64,000 bases of DNA from Berghia stephanieae (lineage: Eukaryota; Mollusca; Gastropoda; Nudibranchia; Aeolidiidae): NCBI GenBank assembly GCA_034508935.3, contig CM067447.1:35380065-35444064 (forward strand), read 5' to 3'. Shown piece after piece: positions 1 to 11,385 of this stretch. Under the pieces are notes generated by a model. The model had not been told where the DNA came from and ran no database searches. It saw only the letters and a list, made by a program, of their open reading frames with translations. The translations under genes and the position numbers were made by a program. The stretch's first letter is position 1, and the number at the start of each line of letters is the position of its first letter.

Positions 1-72
1 CCTATCTATCTATCCATCTCTCTCTCTCTATTTCTCTCCCTCTCTCTCTATTCTCTCTTCTCTCTCTCTCTC

Positions 73-120
<48 letters not shown>

Positions 121-160
121 TATCTCCTTCTATCTACCTATCTCTCTCCTCTCATTTTGT
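1..160. repeat. CT / CTAT simple repeat
   Basis: Pyrimidine microsatellite mixing CT and CTAT units. Open frames across it, in both directions, are low-complexity artefacts. Confidence 0.95.
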
Positions 161-326
161 TCATTGATATATATTTGGTATGATATACTAACCACCCAAT
201 CAATCGCTCTCTCACCCCCATCCCCATTTTTAAGACCTTTTTGCAGTTACTTTCACTATATATACACATACACAGACATACGCACACTGACACACATACA
301 CAAACATATACACATCCTCTCCATTC

Positions 327-353
327 TCTCTCTCTCTCTCTCATTCTTTCTCT

Positions 354-394
<41 letters not shown>
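327..394. repeat. CT microsatellite with C run
   Basis: Two (CT)n blocks separated by a C homopolymer. It follows a short CA-rich stretch at about 264-310. Confidence 0.95.
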
Positions 395-513
395 TATCTC
401 GCGCCACTTCTTGCATCAACACTCGACGCCCTTTCCTCACATTAACTTTATTTCCACATTTGACAAAATGTGATATTTTGTAAATTTACATATTTGTTTG
501 TGTTTTTGTTTAC

Positions 514-546
514 TGTCTCCTGACGAAGGCCAAGGGCCGAAACGTT
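514..546 (+). other. Hammerhead-like core motif
   Basis: The order CTGACGA, a GGCC-AAG-GGCC helix and GAAAC matches the CUGANGA / stem II / GAAA core of hammerhead ribozymes. Such ribozymes are known in Penelope-like elements, and a Penelope-like fragment lies 2 kb away. I could not find a convincing stem III plus cleavage triplet, so this is a motif match only. Confidence 0.3.
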
Positions 547-757
547 GTTTGTTTTGTGTTGTTCCCTTATATATGAGTCACATATACTCACTTTATATTT
601 TTTATCTCCATTTTATTTTGGAACTTTTCCCTACAAACGGAAGAGATTAGGCAAGTACCGACATTGAACGGCTTGACCAAGAAGGCCTTTTGGCAAGCGT
701 TACTGTAATCGGCGTGGGGGCGAGTTAGGGATTCGCACCCCTTTTTAGGCACTTTCA

Positions 758-761
<4 letters not shown>

Positions 762-789
<28 letters not shown>
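762..789. repeat. GT microsatellite
   Basis: About 14 GT units, directly before a SINE1 copy. Confidence 0.9.
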
Positions 790-792
<3 letters not shown>

Positions 793-1195
793 TCCTTGGT
801 CAAAATTTTCCTGGCCTTGGTCGGAGTCCTCGGCTGAACTGAGAGGGAAGCAGTCAAATGTATAGTCTAGTTATAGTTTTTGGCGATTATACATTTTTTT
901 GTAAGCCACTCTCTGTTATGTAGTGTTGGGTTTTTTTTGTTTGATAACATAATGATTTGTAAGCATTTATTAAGTATATTCGACACTGATAGTGTGCTAT
1001 TGGAATTTACATCTGTTCCCTATTTGGACCATTCTCGTTTGCCTTTTTTTTTCTTTCCTGTGTGCTAATATTTGTAAAACTATAGTTATTATTATTTTTT
1101 TTTTTGGACTGGTATCCCATCTTCTTACTTTTGACTGGCCCTGATATTACCTAGATGTGTTACAAGCGCCATAAAACCTTTTAAAAACAATAAAG
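790..1195 (+). repeat. SINE1 copy, divergent
   Basis: Matches the dispersed SINE1 family (defined by the clean copy at 40,334-40,750). It runs from the region corresponding to the CCTTGGC / GGGAGGGAAACAGTC part to the A-rich end after GTGTTACAAGCGCCATAAAACC. The sense strand is taken as the one ending in an A-rich tail. A T-rich expansion sits inside. This is one of the older copies. Confidence 0.75.
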
Positions 1196-1259
1196 AATGT
1201 AGATCCCGTCCTTACCCTTTTTTATAGAAAAAAAATTCAAAGCAGTTCTGAATTTTTGT

Positions 1260-1271
1260 CCCCCCCCCCCC

Positions 1272-1304
<33 letters not shown>
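1260..1304. repeat. C-run and CT microsatellite
   Basis: C homopolymer followed by (CT)n. From about 1,305 to 2,220 I see no recognisable gene or repeat other than AT-rich unique sequence. Confidence 0.9.
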
Positions 1305-2444
1305 AAAAATTCGAGACCCATTCCAGACTCAATATTTATAAAGTTTTTCGGAGTTTTTGTTTTGTTTTTCCTTCTCCGGAACCCATATTGTTACATACCA
1401 CGAATGCACAAGGTAAATTAATGTTGGCTCAACAGCATAGAGGATTTATTTCAATAACTATCCTAACCTAATTCTAAAATAATGTTGTTTTTACGTAAAG
1501 AAAATTTCTCTTCTTTAAATCATGTCAGATATAACTTCAAGAATATCACCAAGGATGTTAACATTGTCCTAAACCTAGCTTTATCAAAGGAACATAACAG
1601 TCAGCTTAGAAATCATATTTATTTACTCTTACTACAGGTGAGCAAATTAACCTACACGTTTTTCAGGAGAGAGATTGTCAAAGTCTCCACTTTGTCCTAA
1701 AAATAAATAATAAAGGTTTAAAAAATTGGAAAAAAAAGTCTATCAAATTTCTCGGCCCTTTTTTATGAGCGCGGACTAGCGCTTAGTCTCTGACTTTAGT
1801 CAATGACTTGAAAAAATCGGAGCTGACTATGCAAGTCCGGGACTAAAATCACGGCACCTTCGGACTAAGTTTGGCCAAGTTTATTTTAGTCGTTTGCCGA
1901 GGCAAGACTTTATGTTTTAGTCTGAGTCTAGTTACTAGGAGACGTCACAGTGTCAACAAGATATAGCAGCTTTTTTAGATTGAGTGCGCTTCGATTCTGA
2001 AAGAAAATACGTCGGTTACGAATGACACAGGCAAGAGGTGTCCTGTTGTCATTGACACTGGTTTTTAAAAAAAAAACTACATGTATAAGATAAGTGTAGA
2101 TCGTCGAAGGTACACATTTTTGTGAGTAAAAACTAACAACAACAAAAATCCTGAATCTATTGGCTAGACACCAACACAAGATCTTGCTTAGAGGAATATA
2201 TTCAAATGTTTACAAATCGTGCAAAAAGGTTCGAGGAAACCGTGGCTTGCCAAAATGGACTTGATGGAGAGGGGGAGGGCAGTGTAACAATTGTAGGGTA
2301 TCTGTTTCGTACCCGATGTGGCCAGAAGCCACCTCTCCCTAACTCAATTTGCGGAGATGAGCTGCGCTGACACTTGCGTTATTCCACCTTTCCTTGGAAT
2401 AGACCCCAAAACAAATTTCCGCTTGAGGATGAATAAACAGAACC

Positions 2445-2790
2445 TTATGTGAGGACGGGTAGAGAAGGTAGCTGTGACTGCCCGTTTCCTTGTAGTATAG
2501 GCGTTTTGAGTCCACTTTGGGTGAGGGAAACTGCGATGTCCAGGAAGGCTACGTGAGTGGTGGATATCTGATGAGTGTACTTTATTGCTGGATGGTTGAG
2601 GGCAGCGATGAATTTGTTGAGTTGCATTTTAGTCATGTTGGTAACGCCGATGCAATCGTCGATATATCTTTTATAAAAAGCTGGTTGGTGGCCGTCGTAT
2701 TGGGAGAAAAATTTAAGCTCGAGGTGGCCCATGAATAAATTGGCGTACGATGGTCCCATTTTGGTGCCCATGGCCACTTCAAAACAAGCG
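2445..2790 (-). pseudogene. Penelope-like reverse transcriptase fragment
   Basis: The minus-strand translation carries AMGTKMGPSYANLFMGHLE and YKRYIDDCIG. These correspond to RT motifs of Penelope-like retroelements, including the Y-x-D-D catalytic box as YIDD. Only the middle of the RT domain is present. It abuts, head to head, the endonuclease half on the other strand, so the element is rearranged by inversion. It is a broken fossil fragment with 5' parts missing. The family assignment is firm from the motif order; the clade is not determined. Confidence 0.85.
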
Positions 2791-3486
2791 GTTGACAAAA
2801 TCCAAAACATCTCTAGGGAAGCTGCCATGAAACCAGTTGACAACAGTGACAGCAAAACAGACAGACCTATCCTAGTCATCACCAATCATCCACACAACAA
2901 GGAAGTCATCAAAATCTTAAATACCAACTACCGTCAGATTCTTCAGGAGCATGTAGAGACAAGGGATATATTCAACAAACCGCCGCTAATCGCCTACAGA
3001 CGGGACCGTAATTTGAGGGACATACTAGTTTGGAGCCGCTTGACGATGGATATGGCCGGTAATCAACGTAAGACGGAGCTTTGTGGACGTTGCAGATGCA
3101 GGACATGCCCATACTTATTCGTGGAAAATTCCATCAAATTCCGGGATAACGTGTGGTACATCCGAAACTCATTCACCTGCACGAATCGTAACCTAATTTA
3201 CGCTATAATCTGCAAACGTTGCCACAAGACATACGTGGGAGAAACTGGCAAGAGACTAAGCGACAGGTTTGGACAACATATGCGGTCTATTGAAAACGAC
3301 GAGGACAAACCTGTCGCCCACCACTTCAATGGGTCCAGTCATCAAGCATTGCACGACATCCAAGTTGCCGTCCTTCAGTTCGGTCACACCACTAAACAAC
3401 ATAGAAAATATAGGGAGGCAGAACTGATACTAAAACTGAACACCCTTTCACCTCTCGGCATGAGCTCGAGACTGGACCTAATTTAA
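2790..3486 (+). pseudogene. Penelope-like C-terminal linker and GIY-YIG endonuclease
   Basis: A continuous frame encodes the typical Penelope-like RT-to-endonuclease linker (HPHNKEVIKILNTNYRQILQ, then AYRRDRNLRDILVWSRL). A cysteine cluster CGRCRCRTCPYL follows, then a GIY-YIG-type domain with YAIICKRCHKTYVGETGKRL and RFGQHMRSI. In this family the domain nicks target DNA during retrotransposition. The RT half lies on the opposite strand immediately upstream, so the copy cannot function as a unit. The inversion junction lies close to position 2,790. Confidence 0.88.
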
Positions 3487-3571
3487 ATATTATACTTCCT
3501 TTGTTCTCTCCTCCCCCCCCCCGGCCATCAATCGTCATTTCCTTTTATTATATATCAGTATCATTACAACT

Positions 3572-3646
3572 TTGACAACAGCAACTACCACCACTACTAC
3601 TACCATTACTACTACTACTACTACTACTACTGCTGCTGCTACTACT

Positions 3647-3744
<98 letters not shown>

Positions 3745-3757
3745 TAATAATATAAGT
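3572..3757. repeat. ACT then AAT trinucleotide array
   Basis: (ACT)n grades into about 40 AAT units. The poly-Asn and poly-Ile frames across it are artefacts. From 3,760 to 4,360 no gene is visible; a GAAACGTT-containing motif near 4,117-4,140 loosely repeats the one at 517-546. Confidence 0.95.
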
Positions 3758-4489
3758 ACTTACTGTTTCTTCTGCTGCCACTAATGATTATACTTATACT
3801 CGACATCCCTTATTTACTATTATTATTTTTTATATTTTTTTGGTATTTATTTTCAATTCCATTATATTTATTTTCCAACAATAGTCTACACGTTTTTATA
3901 TTTCACTTTCTAAACTGCATTCCACAGTTCCTCCCCGCCTCCCCTCTTTTCTCTTAATGAATTGCACACTTTTTAGAAATATCTAGTACATATTCTATTT
4001 TAATTCGTGCTTCCTTACAAAGGAGCATATTTCCTGCCAACCAATGTTTTGTTTATTCATCTTAACTACGCCACATCATCTCATTCATCTGTGGTGTTTC
4101 ATTCATCCTGTTTTGTTGATAAAGGGAACCACGAAACGTTCATTTGATCTGTTTTTGTAATTAAATTGAAGCTTACATTCAACTTCACGTTATTATTTTT
4201 TTCATATTGTATACACACACCTACAGTGTAGTTGTAGATAGATACACACATATATGACTGTCAATGTCACAGTTAATCATCAGTGTCCGAAATCACCGAT
4301 CAAATTTAAATAGACAAAAAAACTTTAATTCATATTCTTTTTACATTGGGTGGGTGAAATTAGTTCGAGGAAACCGTGTTCGAGGTAAAAATGAGTTCGA
4401 GGAAGGAATGGTATTATAACAAAGAATAAGTAAAAAATTTGGGATATTCAAATTAGAGGAAGCCGTGTGTTGGAGGAAACCGTGCTGGA

Positions 4490-4652
4490 GTGGATACATT
4501 CGACTGTCTCCCTCCCAGCCAAGGCCAGGGTCAGGACCAAACTAAGTAATCTCATTCCAAGACAAAGACAGAAAGCAATTGGAAAACAGGTACAGGGGGA
4601 TAGAAGACACAGCAAACATACCTCCTTGCCCACCGTGGGAGGTCGGGAACCC
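4490..4652 (-). repeat. SINE1 fragment
   Basis: Covers only the 5' third of the SINE1 consensus (GACTGTCTCCCTCCCAGCC through GATAGAAGACACAG to GGGAGGTCGGGAACCCC), antisense on the plus strand. It sits directly upstream of another, longer copy. Confidence 0.85.
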
Positions 4653-4675
4653 CATTTCAAGACAAATGTTGTTTG

Positions 4676-5243
4676 TTGTTTTTGTTTTTGAGGGTTTTAC
4701 GGCGCTTGCAACACATTAAGGTCATATCAGCGCCAGTAAAAAGGGAAAAAATGGGATAGTAAAAAGTTCTAGAATTACAATTAAAGCATCCAAGAATAAT
4801 GCAGACAAAGGGGAATTGGTTCAAAAGAGAACAGATATAGATCCCAAGAAGAGTACACAGATATAGATCCCAAGAAGAGTACACTATCAGTGTACTTAAA
4901 TTAAGATCACCTAAAAGTCTCATCCAGACACAAGCACAGGTCCCCACTAAGATTTCAAGACAAAGACAGAAAGCAAACTCGGAAAACAGATATAAGGGGA
5001 TAGAAGACACAGTAAGTGACTTCCTTCCTACTATGGAAGGTAAAAAAAAGATACTATCTATACTTTTGAATGTCTTCCTCCCAACCAAGGATCCCCGCCA
5101 GGATCTGGAAAAGAACCAAGAAATGTCAATCCAGCACAAAGACAGAGAGCAAAGTGGAAAGGTAAAACAGAAATGAGGGTAAGGAGACATAGCAAGTGAC
5201 CTCTCTGCCCACCATGGGATGCCAGAAGACCCCACCACCCAGG
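4676..5243 (-). repeat. SINE1 copy with internal duplication
   Basis: The plus strand starts at the family's 3' end (GGGTTTTACGGCGCTTGCAA) and ends with the 5' end (CCCACCACCCAG). The GATAGAAGACACAG ... ACTATGG block occurs twice, near 5,000 and 5,185. A short direct duplication of AGATATAGATCCCAAGAAG lies at about 4,835-4,880. Frames in this region are not genes. Confidence 0.85.
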
Positions 5244-5569
5244 TATAGAATTAAAAAAAAATATATTGGAAGTTCCCAAATGCAATATTCATTCCTTCAT
5301 ACTTTATTTATTCATCACTAAAAATCTCATTAAAAACCCCAAAATACATGTAGAAAAAAATCCCAACAAAATAAACAAACAAACCGTAAAACAAAACAAA
5401 AAAACTCCCAATAAACCCAACAACTGAAAGCAAACAGTAAAAAAAAACCTCCCAAAACAAAGCAACAAACCAAAGTACAAAATACATTAAAAGAAACAAC
5501 TTAAGTTACCATCATCATAATAATAGTTCAAAATGCACGCCACTGCATATTCATAACACACATTTGGGT

Positions 5570-6020
5570 CATTCCACAGCACCCTGTATACAGGAAGAAA
5601 GTGGGATGGTAAAAAAATTCAAGTTCAAATAGGGATCAGATGTAGATTCTAAGAGCATACTATCAGTGTACGTAATTAGTTTGAGATCACCTAAAAAAGT
5701 CTCATCCAGACACAAGCACTGGATCTCCTAAGAGTAAGAGGAACAAACTCAAATGCTTACATTAAAAAAAAAAAAAAAAAAATACAACAATACATAACAA
5801 AGAAATGATTTCCAAGGAAAAAAATATCACCTCTCAAAACTAAAACTAAACATGTGACTGTTTCCCTCCTAGCCGAGGACTTTGACAAGGGAAAGGACAA
5901 AACCAAGTAATATCATTCCAAGACAAAGACAATAAGCAAGTTGGAAAACATTGTGTATAGGGGTATAGAAGACACGTAAGTGACCTCCATGCCCACTATG
6001 GGAGGTCAGGAACCCCACAC
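5570..6020 (-). repeat. SINE1 copy
   Basis: Antisense copy from GGAAGAAAGTGGGATGG through CATGTGACTGTTTCCCTCC to GGGAGGTCAGGAACCCC. The extreme 3' end (A-tail side) is replaced by unrelated sequence. AT-rich unique sequence with long A and CAAA runs fills 5,245-5,570. Confidence 0.8.
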
Positions 6021-6189
6021 AGTCTACAGAATAGAAGCCAATAAACCCCTCATAAAAAGCCTGTTTTAGGCCCTCCCATAGGTACCGTATCGCTTGTCCA
6101 TGTCTTCATGAGTGGACCTTAATTTCAATAAAGCCCCAGTTATAAAACATATTGAAATCTTAAGATGGTCCTGGCAATGTTGATATATA

Positions 6190-6193
6190 CAAT

Positions 6194-6273
<80 letters not shown>

Positions 6274-6290
6274 ATATATATATAATGCAA
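6190..6290. repeat. AT microsatellite
   Basis: (TA)n interrupted twice by AATA. A C homopolymer of about 21 bases follows at 6,411-6,431. 6,435-6,780 holds no gene that I can see. Confidence 0.95.
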
Positions 6291-6935
6291 GGCCTGAAGT
6301 GTATTTATAGACAGGGTATAAATTGGTAGGGAAACATAAGCACCATATTTAATTACAGACAAAACGAATGTAAACAAGAACAGTAAATCGCAATTGTTAC
6401 ATCGGTTTTAACCCCCCCCCCCCCCCCCCCCTCCCCACCACAAAAAACACACCAAAGAACAATGCAATCAAACAATATGAAACAATCACAAAATACATCT
6501 AACATAATCATAATCACAGCCACCCCCACATACAAATTTAGCTCAAATATTACTTAGAGTAAAGAAATAACTACAGAGTGCCGCTTTCGAATTATAACTG
6601 CAAATAAGATTCCCAGAATAATGACAAACTAATATCGCTTACGCCTTACCCAATGCCCACAATATGAAATTATAGACAAATAATAGGCGGCTTAAAATAT
6701 TACATTTTCTTTCTCTTTCTCACTGTCTCTCTCGCTCTCTCTCTCTATGGATCTTCACACACACACATACACTTTAAAAAGTTATCAAGCATCCAGGAAA
6801 AAAAAATGGTAGGAGTTCAACAGAGATCAGATGTGGACTTAGAGCACCATGTACTTGTTTGAAACCATTTGAAAGCCCAACACCAACACTGCTTCTGGAC
6901 CTCCGCCAAAAGGGATACACTCAGTAGGTTATTAT

Positions 6936-7215
6936 TTTGTTTGTTTTTAAGGGTTTTACCGCATGTGCGACATTTAGGTCATTTCGTGCCAGTAAAAAGG
7001 AAGACAAAGGAATATTTTTAAAATTCTAGATTAACAACTAATTAGAAGCACACAAGAAAAGTAAGTCAAAAGAGGAATGGTGCAAATAGGGAACAGGTGT
7101 AGATTCCAAGAGCATACTAATACTATCATTGCGCATAGTTTGAGATCAACTGAAAGTCTCATCCAGACACATGCACAGGATCCCACTGGGAGATAGACTT
7201 GCCAATCCTTCATAT
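6936..7215 (-). repeat. SINE1 partial copy
   Basis: Antisense. Starts with TTTTTAAGGGTTTTACCGC and runs to the TCTCATCCAGACACATGCAC block. The 5' half is absent. Another fragment of the same family lies just before it at about 6,795-6,935. Confidence 0.8.
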
Positions 7216-7298
7216 TCCAAAAGTGGAATCAGAAGGTCAGAAAATAGGAATTTGAGACAAAAAATAGGAATTTCTTAACAATGGATAATTGTTTTGTT

Positions 7299-8065
7299 TG
7301 TTTTTTATTTTTAAGGGTTTTACGGCGCTTGCAACACATTAAGGTCATATCAGTGCCAGTAGAAAGGAAGATAATGGGATAGTTTTTTTTGTTTGTTTGT
7401 TGCTTTAGGTCTCTTCCAACACAATTGAGGTTATATGAGAGACCGCTGAAACAAAAAAACAAGCAATCTAACAAAAATAGTACAAATGTAAATCAAAATC
7501 ATAACCATAAGCTAAATTATAAATAACCAAGAACAAACAGGCAGAAGATTTACAGAAAAAAAAAATATCCCCTGTCAAAAATACAATCACAAACCAAAGA
7601 AGCAGGATAGGCTAGTAAAGAGAAGAAGAAACGACATCACTATCGGATCGTACACCCATGCGAACATCATAGGTATATGATTCAAGGGTGATGCTCCCAT
7701 CCAACCACCCGCGTATAATGGAATAGTGAAAAGTTCTAGAATTACAATTAAAGCACCAAGAAAAGGTAAGACAAAGGGGAATTGGTTCAAATAGGAAATA
7801 GATTCCAAGAGCACACTATCAAAGAACTAAACATAAAACAATGCATAACAGAGAGATGATTTACAAGGAAAAAAATATCATCTCCCAAAACTATAACCAT
7901 ACATTCGACTGTTTCCCTCCCAGCCAAGGAACTCCGCCAAGGATCAGGACAAAACTAAGTAATCTCATTCCAAGACAATGACAGGAAACAATTGGAAAAC
8001 GGGTATGGGGGAATAGAAGACACAGCATGTACCTCCCTGCCCACTATGGGAGGTCAGGATCCCCA
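7299..8065 (-). repeat. SINE1 copy interrupted by SINE2
   Basis: Antisense SINE1 from TTTTTAAGGGTTTTACGGCG to CCCCACCCAG. It is split at about 7,382/7,713 by a SINE2 copy. The host sequence ATAATGGGATAG is repeated, with one mismatch, on both sides of the insertion as a target-site duplication. SINE1 was therefore in place before SINE2 arrived. Confidence 0.88.
7383..7712 (-). repeat. SINE2 copy inside SINE1
   Basis: Nearly identical over its length to 18,489-18,821, apart from a 14-bp difference and a few substitutions. Read on the minus strand it begins GCGGGTGGTTGGATGGGAGC and ends CTAAAGCAACAAACAAAC. It has no protein frame of interest. The A/C-rich end and flanking duplication indicate retroposition. 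Confidence 0.88.
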
Positions 8066-8402
8066 CCCAGTGTATCGAAATGATCACCAAACACATAAAG
8101 ACAGTTTTCAGGCACAGCTGGCAAAACTACATATCACATGTATTAGGTAATGAAATGGGGAAGGGGGAAAAGATTGCAATTAATTTTCCTACTTAGCTCC
8201 CTTTTGGCAATCATTAAAAAAAAGTCACATTTTTACACCCCCCCCCCCTTCTTTTTTTCTTCTTACCATTATCATCATTAATTTTTGAAAATCGGAATTT
8301 TAGAGACAATGGTGGGATTGTGGAAAAAGAAAAGTGAAAATAGGAATGATTCCGCCAAAAGCGGAAGGGTTGGCAGGTATGGAAACACACTCAAATAATT
8401 AT

Positions 8403-8660
8403 GTGTAGAAGGGTTTTACGGCGATTGCGTCACATTTCAGTGCCAGTAAAATGGAAGAAAATTGGATAGTCAAATTAATAGATTTACAATTGGAGGCACA
8501 CGAGAAAAAAACAAAGGGGAATGGTTCAAATAGGGAACACTTAAAGATACCAAGAGTACACTATCAGTGTACTTAGTTTGAGATCACCTAAATGTCTCAT
8601 TCAGACACAAACGCTGGTCCCCACTAAGAGGAATACAGGAACCCCACCCAGAAAATAGAC
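8403..8660 (-). repeat. SINE1 partial copy
   Basis: Antisense. GGGTTTTACGGCGATTGCG to the CTCATTCAGACACAAACGC block, then a jump to GGAACCCCACCCAG, so the middle is deleted. 8,070-8,400 is AT-rich with no gene. Confidence 0.82.
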
Positions 8661-9066
8661 ACTAAGACCCCATTAGATCACAAAGCAACTGCACAGAGTA
8701 GTGAATGAAAATTCATTATAATTTATTTATCGATCACTAATGCAATTACAAGATAACTAAAACATGCTGTCTTTCTACCATCTTTTATTTTATACATTAA
8801 ATCATGTAACTCTTTACACAAGACTCAATATATGATATTCACAGTAATATTAAATATTTCTTACTTGTATGTACACAAATTATATTCAACACATAATCAA
8901 TAATGTAACATACAGTGGAACCTCCCGATAACGACATGCCACGGGACCGAGTTTTTATGTGGTTATCCGGAGGTGTCGTTATTTAGAGGTTTCCAAGATG
9001 GCGGACAAAGTGGGCGTGGTAAGGCCTGCTGGACCAGTTTTTATTAACATTGACAAAACATTGTAG

Positions 9067-9330
9067 TGTATTCCTCTTAGAGGGTTCTTGTGCGTGTGTC
9101 TGGATGAGACTTTTAGGTGATCTGAACTGAGTACACTGATAGTGTGCTCCTGGAATCTACATCTGCTCCCTATTAAACCATTCCCCTTTGTCTTACTTTT
9201 TCTTACTTATGTCACTTCAATTGTAAATCTAGAATGTTTTTTACTATCCAATTTTCTTCCTTTTTACTGGCGCTGATATGACATAGATGTGTCACAAGCG
9301 CTGCAAAACCCTTTAAAACAAACAAAAACA
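9067..9330 (+). repeat. SINE1 3' half inside the pogo MITE
   Basis: Sense orientation: TATTCCTCTTAGAGGG through TCTGGATGAGACTTTTAGG to CAAGCGCTGCAAAACCC and an AAACAAACAAAAACA tail. It is 5'-truncated relative to the clean copy. Confidence 0.85.
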
Positions 9331-9380
9331 GGTAATTTGGAAGCTGCGAGTTAGATAAAATTCCTCCTCCTCTTCCCACA

Positions 9381-9480
9381 AAAACACTACTACTACTGCT
9401 ACTACTATACTACTACTACTACTATTATTATTATTATTATTACTACTACTCCACTACTACTACTACTACTACGACTATCA
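9381..9480. repeat. ACT / ATT trinucleotide array
   Basis: Imperfect trinucleotide array within the pogo MITE, just after the SINE1 tail. Confidence 0.9.
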
Positions 9481-10261
9481 CCACATAATATCACATTTTC
9501 CAAGATTTTGTGTTTACTTGCTTACAATTACATTTATACCTTGGTTTTTATTAATGTATATCAGTCAAGATTCGTCAAAAAAAGCTGCATTCTCTTTGGT
9601 TTCAAAAGCTGCGTTCTCATTGGTTCAAGCAAGAATCGTTTTTATAAACTTCGAGTATTCATACTCGGTATTTTTAGTATCAGATATATACGAAAACTGC
9701 CGAAAATCGCCAAAATGATGTCGTTATTCGGAGGTTTTATCAAAAAGTGCGTCGTTATTCGGAGGTTTTTTATACTGATCTTAAATAGAAAAAAAAATCG
9801 GGACCACGGGTCAATGTCGTTATCAGGAGGTTGTCACATTTTGGAGGTGTCGTAATCGGGAGGTTCCACTGTATTTCATATTACTATCGTAATAATAAAA
9901 AAACAAAAACAAACAAACAACAAAACACCCACGTATACCTTTCTATCATATTCGTTGCAAACAAAACATAACAAGTGAGTTATTAGTAGATAATTAATTG
10001 ATTAGGTTTTCTTTCACTTTCATAATTAAATTTGTCACGCTGTTATATCAGATCTCTAAAAGTTTAACAAAGTATATTCATCCAGTAGAATCAAATGAAA
10101 TTGAAAACAGCTAGGTAGAATAAAAAATGCAAACATTATATTCCAGTCATTAACATATGCAAAGCCCAATAAGTTTATTTTATTTAATTTATTATAATTC
10201 AATCACTTTCTGTAAAACGTCCACATTATTTTCTCCTCAAATTTTCCATGAAGTCTTTGCA

Positions 10262-10480
10262 AAACCTTTAGTTTTTTGTTATTTCAGCACCAGAAAAAGG
10301 AAAATGATGGAATAGTCTAAACATAATAGATCAAGACTCACATCTTACACTGGTTCAAAAAGGGAACAATAACAGGCCATCAATCACAATTAAATCTGTC
10401 ACAGTGGTCAACTGAGAATACCTAAATTTCTCACCCCAACACAGGTACAACACTGTGTGCAATAATATCAGCTCAAATCT
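10262..10480 (-). other. LINE 3' end with SINE1-like tail
   Basis: About 200 bases resemble the 3' half of SINE1: TTTCAGCACCAGAAAAAGG, GGTTCAAAAAGGGAACA, and ACCTAAATTTCTCACCCC. This is either the LINE 3' UTR sharing its tail with SINE1 or an old SINE1 copy lying at the LINE end. Confidence 0.5.
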
Positions 10481-10705
10481 GGGTCCCATTTTGTCATGAA
10501 ATCTCATCTAACACTTTTCAGTTGACTTCCAATATAGTTGATTTTCACCTATGTCAATCTTTTTTCTAGGTCCCTCCCCCTTCTTCTTCTTGTGGAAACC
10601 TCCAATATTATTGTCGAGGATCACTCCACAGTTTGTAGGGTATTACATTGTAAACTTGTTAAAATACTGTACATAATACTAATAAAAAATATAAAGATTA
10701 AAAAG

Positions 10706-11385
10706 TCACGATGTGAACTCTAGCAACCGCATGAAGGTATGTTGGCAACCGTTTTCAGTCACGTCAACTGGGAGGTTATTTCCCAGTCGGGCAGTGGAAG
10801 AGAAAAACGAATACAGGTGGGCGTCTGTTTTTTTTGTTGGGAAGGTTACTCTTGCTGCGTGTCCACTCCTTGTTCTTGTGCTGATATCTTTGATGTCATT
10901 TGTAAGTTTAAGGCACGTCTTGTGGAACAATTTAATTTTATCTATTTTCTTCTCTTTTCCAGAGGTTCAAGGCCAATCCGTTGTTATTTCATATGCACTT
11001 GAGAAAAGATCGAATATGTTAGTGATACGTCTTGCTGTTTTTTTTTTTTGATGTTTTCTAAAGTGTCAATGTTTTTCTTTGAGTATGGTCCCAAACTGAG
11101 CTGCCATACTCCAAAATTGGTCTAACAATAGTTTTAAAAGCAAGAATTTGAGTTGAAATTGGGCATCTTTTTAAATTGCGAGTGATGTAAGCGTTTGTTT
11201 GATTTGCCTTTGAATCAAGGTGACATATGTGGTCATTTCATTTAAGGTTTTTAGCAAACTCAATGCCAAGGTATTTTGCTGTCTTTATATGTTCCTTCCA
11301 GGTTTTGACCATGAAGTTGGTATTCAAATGTAATTGGTGCTTTCTTATTTGTGATTGTGATGGTTAGAAAATCGCACTTTGGTAT
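10706..11385 (-). pseudogene. LINE ORF2 C-terminal part
   Basis: Translation gives KCDFLTITITNKKAPITFEY, then NITRNLKRCPI-type and ILEYGSSVWDH-type segments. It ends with ARVTFPTKKTDAHLYSFF and ARLGNNLPVDV before a stop near 10,706. This is the usual tail of CR1/Jockey-like ORF2 proteins after the RT domain. Several frame changes are present. Confidence 0.8.

Larger units (their letters stand above)
8913..9871. mobile_element. pogo/Tigger-type MITE, TA target duplication
   Basis: Both ends carry CAGTGGAACCTCCCGAT followed by A/T-ACGACA in inverted orientation (23 of 24 positions agree), flanked by TA on each side. CAGTGGAACC-type ends with TA duplication are characteristic of the pogo/Tigger branch of Tc1/mariner. 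No transposase frame exists, so it is non-autonomous. Several internal copies of GTCGTTATTCGGAGG suggest repeated subterminal binding sites. A SINE1 copy has inserted inside it. Confidence 0.85.

Noticed and set aside
4657-5285. Frames of 75-193 residues around 4.7-5.3 kb
   Set aside because: They translate the dispersed SINE1 retroposon; similar stop-free stretches recur in other copies with no shared protein frame.
7193-8382. hAT-like element bounded by GACTTGCCAATCCTTC and GGGTTGGCAGGTATG
   Set aside because: The ends resemble the 11,386-12,818 element, but no target duplication was found and the interior is mostly SINE1/SINE2; left unannotated as an element.
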